Part shown: positions 1 to 6,240 of the stretch, piece after piece
Numbering within the stretch: position 1 is the stretch's first letter
Layout of the letters: each line of letters opens with the position of its first letter
Assembly (NCBI GenBank): GCA_025054515.1
Contig: JANWZT010000020.1
Span: 1-12,760 of the forward strand
Source of the DNA: Candidatus Caldarchaeum sp.
Lineage (GTDB): Archaea; Thermoproteota; Nitrososphaeria_A; Caldarchaeales; Caldarchaeaceae
Length of the DNA stretch: 12,760 nucleotides
Direction: 5' to 3'
Notes under the pieces: generated by a model
Told to the model about the DNA's origin: nothing
What the model saw: the letters and a program-made list of their open reading frames with translations, nothing else
The model's database searches: none
Translations under genes and position numbers: made by a program

Positions 1-2
1 TA

Positions 3-872
3 GTGAAAGGACCTTCGTCAAAGCAGTTGGCGGAGAAAATTGCGAGATACGCGAACGTCGAAACCGTCGATGTGGTCGAGAAGGTGTTCCCTGACGGCGA
101 AGCATACGTGAGGGTTGTCGGCGAAGTTGACGACGACGTTGTGTTGGTGCATGGCCTTCATCCACCTCAAGACGTCAACCTTGTCAAGCTTCTTCTGCTT
201 GCCGACGCAGTCAAGGCGGTTGGCGCGAAAAACATCAAAGCGGTTATCCCCTACATGGCTTACGCGAGGCAGGATAGACGATTTCTAGAAGGGGAGCCGG
301 TCAGCGTTCACGTCGTTTTGCGGGCCTTGAAGGCCGCCGGCGTCGACGAAGTATTTACGGTCAACATTCACTCGCCGTGGATTGCTTCCGAATCACCCGT
401 GAAGCTAATCAACATCGACGCGTCTGGACTTCTCGCCTCATACGTTATCCAGACGGGGGTGGAAAGGCCTTTCGTCGTCTCCCCGGGGAAAAAAGGGGGC
501 GAAATGGCGGAAGCCGTGGCGGAGGTGATGGAAACCGACCACGCAGTTCTGCGGACATCGAGAAACCCGGAGACGGGAGAGGTATCCGTCACCGCAGAGA
601 ACATCCCCACCGACAGGGAGATAATCATCGTCGACGACGTCATCAGCACAGGCACCACCGTCATCAAATCCATCCAGCTACTGAAAAAATTCAGCCCGAC
701 AAAGCTGGTCGTAGCCGCTGTTCACGGTCTGTTCATCGACTCCGCGGCCGAAAAAATACTATCAGCGGGGGCTGACGTTTTGTTAACCACGGACACCGTC
801 CCCAACCCCTACGGCTACGCCTCCGTGGCCGGGTTGATAGCATCGCATCTTTCCCGACTGTCGACGCTTTGA
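3..872 (+). CDS. prs: Ribose-phosphate pyrophosphokinase (PRPP synthetase)
   Basis: Transfers pyrophosphate from ATP to ribose 5-phosphate, making PRPP for nucleotide, histidine and tryptophan synthesis in the cytoplasm. Visible motifs: FPDGE (29-33), the ATP-site YARQDRRF (87-94), the catalytic-His loop NIHSP (121-125, H123), the PRPP loop IIIVDDVISTGTT (207-219) and HGLF (241-244). Length is 289 residues, as in archaeal enzymes. The in-window start is GTG at 3, but archaeal homologues begin a few residues earlier (M-I-V-x-G-x), and the preceding bases 'ta' could end an Ile or Val codon. The true start is therefore probably just outside the window. One oddity: the usual SPD(K/A)GG loop reads SPGKKGG (160-166), losing a widely conserved Asp. 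The stop overlaps the next start as TTGA. Identification is secure; the 5' end is not. Confidence 0.93.
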   Translation: MKGPSSKQLAEKIARYANVETVDVVEKVFPDGEAYVRVVGEVDDDVVLVHGLHPPQDVNLVKLLLLADAVKAVGAKNIKAVIPYMAYARQDRRFLEGEPVSVHVVLRALKAAGVDEVFTVNIHSPWIASESPVKLINIDASGLLASYVIQTGVERPFVVSPGKKGGEMAEAVAEVMETDHAVLRTSRNPETGEVSVTAENIPTDREIIIVDDVISTGTTVIKSIQLLKKFSPTKLVVAAVHGLFIDSAAEKILSAGADVLLTTDTVPNPYGYASVAGLIASHLSRLSTL

Positions 873-1888
873 AAACTTTCTTCCTACTTTCAGGCGAAAA
901 CCCAGCCCTTTCCGCTGCCGAGCTAACTCATCTTTTGTCTGTGTTCGGGCAAGCTCGCTCCGTTACTTTAGTGGATGAAAGAATCGCTGTATCCGATGTG
1001 GAAGCCTCTGAGGCACGTGAAGTGGTTTACAGGGCGGCTTATGCAAAGCTTGCGGCGCTGTTGCTCGGGAAAGGTGTTTCTGTGGATGATTTGGTTTTCG
1101 AGCCCGGTTGGGAGGAGACGGTGCAGAGGTTTGGGAGCTTTGATGTTTTGGTGTATGAGCTGGGTGGGGCGGATGTCGACTCGGTTTCGGTTGAAAAACG
1201 AATTGCTGCACAGGTTCTTGAGAAGGTTAAGGGGGTTCGGGTTGACCTATCAAACCCCGATGTTTCTTTCGTTGTATTAGTTTCCGAGAAGGTATGCGTG
1301 GCTGGTTTGGCTTTGGCCTTGAAGCCGAAGAAGTTTTTCGCTGACCGGAAAGCTGGTTTGAGGCCTTTCAAAATTCCTTCTGCTTTGCAGCCCAAGCTTG
1401 CCCGCTGTCTCGTAAACCTCGCCGTTAACACCAAAGATTCAAGGGTTCTCGACCCTTTCGCCGGCTCGGGGGCCGTTGTGATCGAAGCTGGTCTCATGGG
1501 CCATGAAGCATTCGGCGTCGAGGTCAAAACATGGGTGGCCAACGGAATGAGGCTGAACACCTGTAGCTACGCCCCTTCAAAGACCCACGTCATCCAAGGA
1601 GATGCAAAACGACTTCCTTTCACCAAAGCCTTCGACTCCGTCGCCACAGACCCTCCATACGGCCGGTCGGCAACGCTCGGCGGAATGCCCTTCAAAAAAC
1701 TCCTTAAACAATTTTGCACCTCCGTCGTATCCGTGCTGGATGAAAAAGCACGAATGGCGATAACCGTCCCGAAGCAGCTTTTTCCCGACCTGCTGGAAGA
1801 ATGCGGCGTTTTCAAATTAGTCGAACACTACGACCTATATGTTCATAAGAGCTTGACTCGCAGGGTTTCGGTGATGGTTCTTGACTGA
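869..1888 (+). CDS. trmG10: tRNA (guanine-N2) methyltransferase, TrmG10/Trm11 type
   Basis: Predicted SAM-dependent N2-methylation of G10 in tRNA. The N-terminal half (about 1-150) looks like the NFLD/THUMP tRNA-binding module, with an early GENPALSAAEL stretch and a VDLSNPDVSFVVLV strand (125-138). The C-terminal half is a Rossmann methyltransferase: DPFAGSGAVVIEAG (195-208) binds SAM, GVEVK (216-220) is the acidic loop, GDAKRLPF (244-251) follows, and TDPPYGRS (260-267) is the amino-methyltransferase (D/N)PPY motif plus the GR typical of this branch. The TTG start at 869 forms a TTGA overlap with the prs stop and has no clear Shine-Dalgarno, which suggests translational coupling. 339 residues matches archaeal TrmG10 length. 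The alternative is another THUMP methyltransferase such as Trm14; the DPPYGRS motif favours TrmG10. The first half is G/T-rich and the second A/C-rich at the DNA level. Confidence 0.85.
   Translation: MKTFFLLSGENPALSAAELTHLLSVFGQARSVTLVDERIAVSDVEASEAREVVYRAAYAKLAALLLGKGVSVDDLVFEPGWEETVQRFGSFDVLVYELGGADVDSVSVEKRIAAQVLEKVKGVRVDLSNPDVSFVVLVSEKVCVAGLALALKPKKFFADRKAGLRPFKIPSALQPKLARCLVNLAVNTKDSRVLDPFAGSGAVVIEAGLMGHEAFGVEVKTWVANGMRLNTCSYAPSKTHVIQGDAKRLPFTKAFDSVATDPPYGRSATLGGMPFKKLLKQFCTSVVSVLDEKARMAITVPKQLFPDLLEECGVFKLVEHYDLYVHKSLTRRVSVMVLD
1870..1875 (+). promoter_or_regulatory. Shine-Dalgarno for rnz
   Basis: GGTGAT matches the archaeal anti-Shine-Dalgarno. It sits 5 nt before the TTG at 1881 and 14 nt before the ATG at 1890, so it favours the TTG start. 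Confidence 0.45.
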
Positions 1889-2795
1889 GATGCGGATAGT
1901 TTTCCTCGGTACAAGCGGTGGAATGCCCACGAAGAAACGGGGCCTGCCGTCCATCGCTGTCAGGCTCAGGTCGTCGCTACTGCTGCTCGACTGCGGCGAA
2001 GGGACCCAGAGACAGTTCATCAACGCCGGCATCGGAACCAAACCAAGCTTCCATATCTTCCTCACCCACCTCCACGGCGACCACGTCCTCGGCGTCCCCG
2101 GCCTTCTCTTCACACTATCTATGAACGGAAGAAAGCAAGACGTCCACGTCTACGGCCCACCCAACACAGCAGACTTTCTTAAAGCAGTTCTACGCCCACA
2201 CCTCGGCGCACTGACCTTCAAAACTATCGTTAACGAAATGGAGCCCGGCGACTCCGTCAAAATAGATAACGTAACCGTTTCATGTTTCAAAACCGATCAC
2301 ACGGCTTTCTCCCTTGGTTACGTGTTGAAAGAGGACGACAGGCCCGGCCGGATGAAGACGGAATTTCTCGACTCGCTCAAGGTTCCGCGCGGGCCTCTCT
2401 GGGGCAAGCTGCAGAGGGGGACGGCCGTTGAATTCGGCGGCCGCGTCATAACACCCGACGAAGCTGTTGAACCTCCGAGGCCCGGCAGGAAAATCGTCTA
2501 CACCGGCGATACGCGGCCATGCGAATCGGTTGTCGAAAATTCCCGCGGTGCTGACGTCCTGATCCATGACTCGACCTTTGAAGCAAGCCTTCGGCAGAAG
2601 GCCTTTGAGGAAGGTCATTCTACGGCGGAGGATGCGGCGAAGAACGCGGCCAAAGCGGCCGTGAAAAGGCTCTATCTCTTCCACATCAGCCCACGATACG
2701 AAGAAACCGACAGCCTCCTTATCGAAGCCCGGTCGATTTTTCCCGAATCATACATCGCGGAAGATTTACACTCCTACTCCGTCCCGTACCCGTGA
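1881..2795 (+). CDS. rnz: Ribonuclease Z (tRNA 3' endonuclease)
   Basis: Metallo-beta-lactamase-fold endonuclease that cuts tRNA precursors just after the discriminator base, giving the end to which CCA is added. Zinc-binding motifs are complete: FLTHLHGDH (60-68; H63, H65, D67, H68), H140 (KTDHTAF), D210 (YTGDTRP), HSTAED (246-251) and the final FHISPRY (H268). The flexible-arm GP motif GPLWGKLQRG (171-180), which grips tRNA in RNase Z and separates it from other metallo-beta-lactamases, is present. Length is 304 residues, the normal short bacterial/archaeal form. The TTG at 1881 has a well-spaced GGTGAT and overlaps trmG10 by 8 nt. The ATG at 1890 (MRIVFLGTSG), 1 nt after that stop, is a credible alternative and matches the family N-terminus better. 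It works in the same pathway as cca downstream. Confidence 0.95.
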   Translation: MTEMRIVFLGTSGGMPTKKRGLPSIAVRLRSSLLLLDCGEGTQRQFINAGIGTKPSFHIFLTHLHGDHVLGVPGLLFTLSMNGRKQDVHVYGPPNTADFLKAVLRPHLGALTFKTIVNEMEPGDSVKIDNVTVSCFKTDHTAFSLGYVLKEDDRPGRMKTEFLDSLKVPRGPLWGKLQRGTAVEFGGRVITPDEAVEPPRPGRKIVYTGDTRPCESVVENSRGADVLIHDSTFEASLRQKAFEEGHSTAEDAAKNAAKAAVKRLYLFHISPRYEETDSLLIEARSIFPESYIAEDLHSYSVPYP

Positions 2796-2796
2796 G

Positions 2797-3174
2797 CTAC
2801 TGCGTCAGCCATTCGATGAACTCGCGAGGGTCGTCAGTCTCGACAACGACCTCGATAGGCCCCAACGCCATCACCTCGCCTTTTTCGTAGAAGGAAAGCT
2901 TGCCCGCGGCCGCGGCCTGCTTATTCAAGAAAAAAACAACCCGATCTCCTTCCACGCCCTTCGAAAGCAGGCTCCTCACCGTCGCCCTTATCCGCCGAGA
3001 CCTCACCATCATCCTAAGTTTCTCCAAGCCTTCAGCCGAATCGGTTCGCGCGACTAACTCAGCACCTTTAAGAGCTGTCGACGCTGCCGGGAAGATGTTC
3101 CGAATCGCCCGAGCGACTTTGTCCACGTCCTCAGTTGGATGGACAACGGCCTTCGCGTAAACGGTTACCTTCAA
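2797..3174 (-). CDS. UPF0201 family protein (putative RNA-binding)
   Basis: Archaea-specific UPF0201 (DUF54) family, often described as RNA-binding; no reaction is established. Family signatures: an N-terminal strand followed by HPTEDVDKVARAIRNIFP (12-29), an arginine-rich helix VRSRRIRATVRSLLSKG (57-73), and the highly conserved FLNKQAAAAGKLSF (82-95). The C-terminal part GPIEVVVETDDPREFIEWL forms the last strand-helix. At 125 residues it is slightly short for the family (about 130-145). The TTG start forms a TTGA overlap with the stop of the upstream CBS-domain gene, with a weak GAAGG 7 nt before it, so the two are probably translated together. The stop lies 1 nt from the convergent rnz stop, leaving no room for a separate terminator. 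The family call is firm; the function is unknown. Confidence 0.85.
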   Translation of the reverse strand: MKVTVYAKAVVHPTEDVDKVARAIRNIFPAASTALKGAELVARTDSAEGLEKLRMMVRSRRIRATVRSLLSKGVEGDRVVFFLNKQAAAAGKLSFYEKGEVMALGPIEVVVETDDPREFIEWLTQ

Positions 3175-3587
3175 AGCTGCGCCTTCAAAGCCGACAGAGC
3201 CATCATCACATTCAACGTGTTTTCAAACAGCTCTGTCTGAGTAACCCGCCCTATGATTTTGCCGTTCTCCACCACGAAAAGTCGGCGGATGTTCTTTTCA
3301 ACAAGCCGAGACATCGCCTCACCCAAAGTGGCGTCGGGGGAAATGGTTTCAATCGGCGAAGACATGATATCGCCTACCCTCATCGTAAGAGCACAGCCCT
3401 TTGCGATACATCTCCGCAAAATGTCCCTTTCAGTCACAACCCCAACCGGCAGCTTGTTCCGCGTTACAACGACCGACCAAACCTCGTTATTCATCATGGC
3501 TTTGATGACGTCGGCGATCGACGTGTTTTCGTCCACTTCAACAACCTTCTTGTCCATAACATCTCTAACGCGCAACGTAACAGGCAT
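3171..3587 (-). CDS. Tandem CBS-domain protein
   Basis: A 138-residue protein consisting of two CBS domains and little else. CBS1 spans about 6-60 (VRDVM ... GVVTERDILRR) and CBS2 about 71-128 (VGDIM ... GRVTQTELFEN). Each has the G-x-V-T-x-x-(D/E) turn that typically contacts the ribose or phosphates of an adenine nucleotide. Such pairs form Bateman modules that usually bind AMP, ATP or SAM and act as regulators; the ligand cannot be told from sequence. The ATG at 3587 has a GAGGT Shine-Dalgarno (3592-3596) 4 nt upstream and a strong TATA box further up, so this is the first gene of a two-gene unit with the UPF0201 gene. The terminal 4 nt overlap that gene's start. The partner protein it regulates is not apparent here. 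Confidence 0.9.
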   Translation of the reverse strand: MPVTLRVRDVMDKKVVEVDENTSIADVIKAMMNNEVWSVVVTRNKLPVGVVTERDILRRCIAKGCALTMRVGDIMSSPIETISPDATLGEAMSRLVEKNIRRLFVVENGKIIGRVTQTELFENTLNVMMALSALKAQL

Positions 3588-3591
3588 TTTT

Positions 3592-3596
3592 ACCTC
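3592..3596 (-). promoter_or_regulatory. Shine-Dalgarno of the CBS-domain gene
   Basis: On the minus strand GAGGT lies 4 nt before the ATG at 3587. It fits a short leader, since the TATA box at 3617-3625 predicts transcription starting near 3595-3598. Confidence 0.55.
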
Positions 3597-3616
3597 AAAC
3601 TATCATGCGCAAAGGC

Positions 3617-3625
3617 TTTTTTATA
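3617..3625 (-). promoter_or_regulatory. TATA box for CBS-domain / UPF0201 operon
   Basis: The minus strand reads TATAAAAAA, preceded by purine-rich CGAAAG, a plausible BRE. The centre is about 26 nt from a predicted start site near 3595, giving a leader of about 8-11 nt before the ATG at 3587. This is the best-matching TATA element in the window. Confidence 0.65.
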
Positions 3626-3642
3626 CTTTCGGCGTTAAAGAC

Positions 3643-3650
3643 TTAATAAA
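3643..3650 (+). promoter_or_regulatory. TATA box for the tmk operon (leaderless)
   Basis: TTAATAAA, inside a longer A/T run, is centred 26-27 nt before the tmk ATG at 3673, so transcription would begin at or next to that codon. No Shine-Dalgarno precedes tmk, which agrees with a leaderless mRNA. The 85-nt divergent gap therefore carries back-to-back promoters and no gene. Confidence 0.55.
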
Positions 3651-3672
3651 AATTCGCTGAGTCGTTGTCTGG

Positions 3673-4347
3673 ATGTTGGGCGAAACCTTTATCGTCGTGT
3701 GGGAGGGGGTGGACGGCTCGGGAAAGACCACTTTATTGAACGCCGTCTATCATATGCTGTCCGAACGCAGGTTCCGTGTCGCAAAGTACAAGACGCCCAG
3801 CAGTTCACCTACGGGGTTGTTCGCACAGCAACATGGAAACAAGCCCGAAACAGACCCGCTCACCCGCATGCTACTTTTCCTCGCAAACACCGCCGACGAC
3901 AGCGCCACCATCAAACAAATAATCGACCAAACAAAACCAGACTTCCTCCTCATAGACCGCTACAACCTATGCTCCGTCGTCTACGGCTTCTCCTTAAATG
4001 CGAAAAAATTCAAAACAGAAATCCAACCCGAGGAGTTCAAAAAATTTTTCGAAACGATCGAGAAACTGGGTTCGAAGGTATTTGTTACACCTGATGTCGT
4101 GGTAGTTGTCACCGTCGACCCCGAAACACGGAGACAAAGAACAACCCTTAAACAAACGTCATCCGACAGAATCTTTGAAACCGACGAAGAGCTGCAGAAC
4201 ATAGTGGAACACTACTACAACCTCTATGCCGACTGGAGGCCGAATCAGGTGATTAAGGTTTTGAACCGGGATAACATGGTTGATCGGCTGGCCTCAGAGC
4301 TCGCCGAAAAATTCACGGATTTGAGGAGGAAGAGCCTGCATGGTTAG
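3673..4347 (+). CDS. tmk: Thymidylate kinase (dTMP kinase)
   Basis: Phosphorylates dTMP to dTDP with ATP, a step of dTTP synthesis. The Walker A loop EGVDGSGKTT (11-20) is the thymidylate kinase form, a Thr-Pro loop at 41-48 stands at the dTMP-binding position, and IDRYNLCSVVYG (94-105) contains the DRY motif (D95, R96, Y97). The hydrophobic strand DVVVVVTVDPETRRQR (141-156) leads into the LID, whose basic residues continue through SSDRIFE (163-169). Length is 224 residues, normal for the family. The ATG at 3673 is supported by a TATA element 26-27 nt upstream. It opens a tightly packed plus-strand operon and overlaps thpR by 8 nt. A relaxed-specificity nucleoside monophosphate kinase is possible, but DRY and the P-loop argue for Tmk. 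Confidence 0.87.
   Translation: MLGETFIVVWEGVDGSGKTTLLNAVYHMLSERRFRVAKYKTPSSSPTGLFAQQHGNKPETDPLTRMLLFLANTADDSATIKQIIDQTKPDFLLIDRYNLCSVVYGFSLNAKKFKTEIQPEEFKKFFETIEKLGSKVFVTPDVVVVVTVDPETRRQRTTLKQTSSDRIFETDEELQNIVEHYYNLYADWRPNQVIKVLNRDNMVDRLASELAEKFTDLRRKSLHG
4323..4329 (+). promoter_or_regulatory. Shine-Dalgarno for thpR
   Basis: GAGGAGG within the 3' end of tmk, 10 nt before the ATG at 4340. It is a near-perfect ribosome binding site and confirms that start. Confidence 0.6.
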
Positions 4348-4891
4348 GGCTTTTTTCGCGGTAGACCTTGAAGACGAAGCAGTTATCAGCAATATTTCGA
4401 GTTTCCAAAGGGAGGTGTTGCGGGCTGGAGGCGAAGGGCTCAAACCCGTCGAACGTGAAAACCTCCACATCACTCTCATTTTTCTCGGCGAAATCAACGA
4501 ACCTGAGGTCGCTGTAGCATCTCGGGCCCTTGAAACAATCGAAGCAAAACCTTTTGAGATCGAGTTTCGAGGCGCCGGCTATTTTCCCGGGGGAGGACGG
4601 GTCAACGTGGTTTGGGTCGGAGTGAAAGCAGGCGCTGAAGAGCTGAAAAATCTTCACAACCAGCTCAAAAGCAAGCTACGCAACCTCCGTCTGGAAAATG
4701 AAAAATTCGTTCCACATGTTACCGTTTGCCGCGTCAAATTCATCAAAAACAGAAATAGTTTACTGGAAGTCTTATCGAAACACGTAGATACCCTGTTCGG
4801 AAAACAACGGGTCGAGAAAGTCGTCCTCAAAAAAAGCGTCCTCACCGCCTCGGGCCCCATCTATTCTGACATCGCGGTGAAAACATTTTGA
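4340..4891 (+). CDS. thpR: RNA 2',3'-cyclic phosphodiesterase / 2'-5' RNA ligase (LigT family)
   Basis: Member of the 2H phosphoesterase superfamily. Family enzymes hydrolyse 2',3'-cyclic phosphates to 2'-phosphates and can reversibly join RNA ends by 2'-5' bonds, with tRNA halves a classic substrate. Both catalytic tetrapeptides are present: HITL (43-46) and HVTV (126-129), each H-x-T-x with correct spacing. The opening MVRAFFAVDL and the segment ENLHITLIFLGE are typical LigT features. Length is 183 residues, normal. The start is fixed by GAGGAGG 10 nt upstream and lies 8 nt inside tmk. The stop overlaps the cca start as TTGA. Adjacency of this gene to cca recurs in archaea and supports a role in RNA 3'-end handling. 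The physiological reaction remains unsettled in the family. Confidence 0.92.
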   Translation: MVRAFFAVDLEDEAVISNISSFQREVLRAGGEGLKPVERENLHITLIFLGEINEPEVAVASRALETIEAKPFEIEFRGAGYFPGGGRVNVVWVGVKAGAEELKNLHNQLKSKLRNLRLENEKFVPHVTVCRVKFIKNRNSLLEVLSKHVDTLFGKQRVEKVVLKKSVLTASGPIYSDIAVKTF

Positions 4892-6240
4892 CCGACCTCC
4901 CGGAGTTGTTGAAAAAGGTTGCAGAGGAGCTGAAACCGTTGCCGGAAACAGTCGATAGAACCCGAGACGTTGCAACCCGTCTGATGGGCAGGCTTGAGAC
5001 GTTTTTCGGCGCCGGCAAGGTTTCGGTTGAAGGCTCGTTCGCTAAAGGAACCATGCTACGTGGGAAAGAGGAGGCAGATATTTTCGTTCATTTTGAAAAA
5101 ACGTTTCCGGTGGATGATGCGTGTCGGCTGGTTGTGGACAAAGGTGTTGAAGTGATCCGCGATGAAGGTGGAAGTTTCCGCCTACGTTACGCCAACCATC
5201 CCTACGTAGAAGGGTTCGTCGACGGTATTCGCGTAAACATCGTTCCCTGCTACGACGCCGAATATGGTAAATGGATAACGCCGGTGGACCGAACGCCCTA
5301 TCACACCCGTTACGTCAAGACGCATCTGAGCCCCGACATGGCAGATGAGGTAAGGCTGCTAAAGGCGTTTTTGATTAATGACAACCTCTACGGAGCCGAG
5401 GTGAAAGTCAAAGGCTTCAGCGGATATGTTTGCGAGTTGTTGATAATTCGATTCCGTTCTTTTGCATCGCTGGTCATGGAGGCCAGCCGCTGGAAGCCGC
5501 CTGTTGTTCTTGACGAAGAAGCCGGCATTACAGGAGCTCCTTTGGTTCTACGAGACCCCGTCGACCCACAGCGAAACACGGCCGCGGCCGTCTCGCTGTC
5601 TGCTTTGTCCAACTTCATCATGAAGTCAAAACTTTTCCTAAAAAATCCGTCTACAAAGTTTTTCCTCGAAAAATCTTCGTTGAAGGGACTGGTTAACGGG
5701 AGGAGTTTTTTGGGACTTGTTTTTGAGTTGCCGCAGCAGCCGCCTGATGTTCTGTGGGGCGAACTGAGCAGAACCGTTGGAGGCCTTTGGCGTGGGCTGG
5801 AGCAGCATGGGTTCAAAGTTTTGAGGGGCGACCGATGGGCCGACAGCCACCGGGGAGTTATAGTTTTCGAACTCGAATCAAACATCTTACCACCGGTTAT
5901 GCTCAACCGCGGCCCTCCGGTCTGGGCCAAAACAGCGGTCGACTTTGTGGAGGAACAATTCACAAAAGAGGGGTTGCTTGCATATCCATGGGTTTCCGGC
6001 GACAGGCTTTATTCGCTGTTGAGAAGAAAACACACAGAGGCGTCTGAAACAATCCAGATGCTGATCAAAACGGGAAAAGCCGCCATTTCAAAGAACCTAA
6101 AACAATACATCATCAACGCAAAGATATATTCCGACCCTTTGCAGTTGACCGCTGATTTATCAGGAGAAGAGGCAAACTTTTTCATGGAATTCGTAAGGAC
6201 ATGTCCGAATTACATAGCTCATTACGCTTCATCGATTTGA
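4888..6240 (+). CDS. cca: Class I archaeal CCA-adding enzyme (tRNA nucleotidyltransferase)
   Basis: Adds or repairs the 3'-terminal CCA of tRNA from CTP and ATP without a nucleic-acid template. The nucleotidyltransferase head has GSFAKGTMLRGKEEADIFVHF (49-69) with two metal-binding acids, E62 and D64. It is followed by VDRTPYHTRYV (133-143), the helical EVRLLKAFL and FSGYVCELLI segments, and the DPVDPQRNTAAAVSL block characteristic of archaeal CCA enzymes. Length of 450 residues fits the class. Odd point: the strand that normally carries the third catalytic Asp (VDVVPCY in homologues recalled from Archaeoglobus and Sulfolobus) reads VNIVPCY, with Asn at 117. The TTG start overlaps the thpR stop as TTGA and has GGTGA 7 nt upstream. 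It works after RNase Z. Family identity is certain; full catalytic competence is uncertain. Confidence 0.94.
   Translation: MTDLPELLKKVAEELKPLPETVDRTRDVATRLMGRLETFFGAGKVSVEGSFAKGTMLRGKEEADIFVHFEKTFPVDDACRLVVDKGVEVIRDEGGSFRLRYANHPYVEGFVDGIRVNIVPCYDAEYGKWITPVDRTPYHTRYVKTHLSPDMADEVRLLKAFLINDNLYGAEVKVKGFSGYVCELLIIRFRSFASLVMEASRWKPPVVLDEEAGITGAPLVLRDPVDPQRNTAAAVSLSALSNFIMKSKLFLKNPSTKFFLEKSSLKGLVNGRSFLGLVFELPQQPPDVLWGELSRTVGGLWRGLEQHGFKVLRGDRWADSHRGVIVFELESNILPPVMLNRGPPVWAKTAVDFVEEQFTKEGLLAYPWVSGDRLYSLLRRKHTEASETIQMLIKTGKAAISKNLKQYIINAKIYSDPLQLTADLSGEEANFFMEFVRTCPNYIAHYASSI

Noticed and set aside
1039..1560. 173-codon antisense frame over trmG10
   Set aside because: The opposite strand encodes a clear THUMP/methyltransferase protein; the antisense product is Thr/Ser/Pro-rich and motif-free.
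3135..3660. Plus-strand open frames of 167 and 135 codons across the CBS-domain gene
   Set aside because: Both are antisense to two tandem CBS domains with a promoter and Shine-Dalgarno, and they run through the divergent promoter region. Products look like shadow translations.
5388..5963. 191-codon open frame antisense to cca
   Set aside because: It is a shadow of the well-conserved CCA enzyme frame. Its product is low-complexity Ser/Pro/Thr-rich with no recognisable motif and no promoter.
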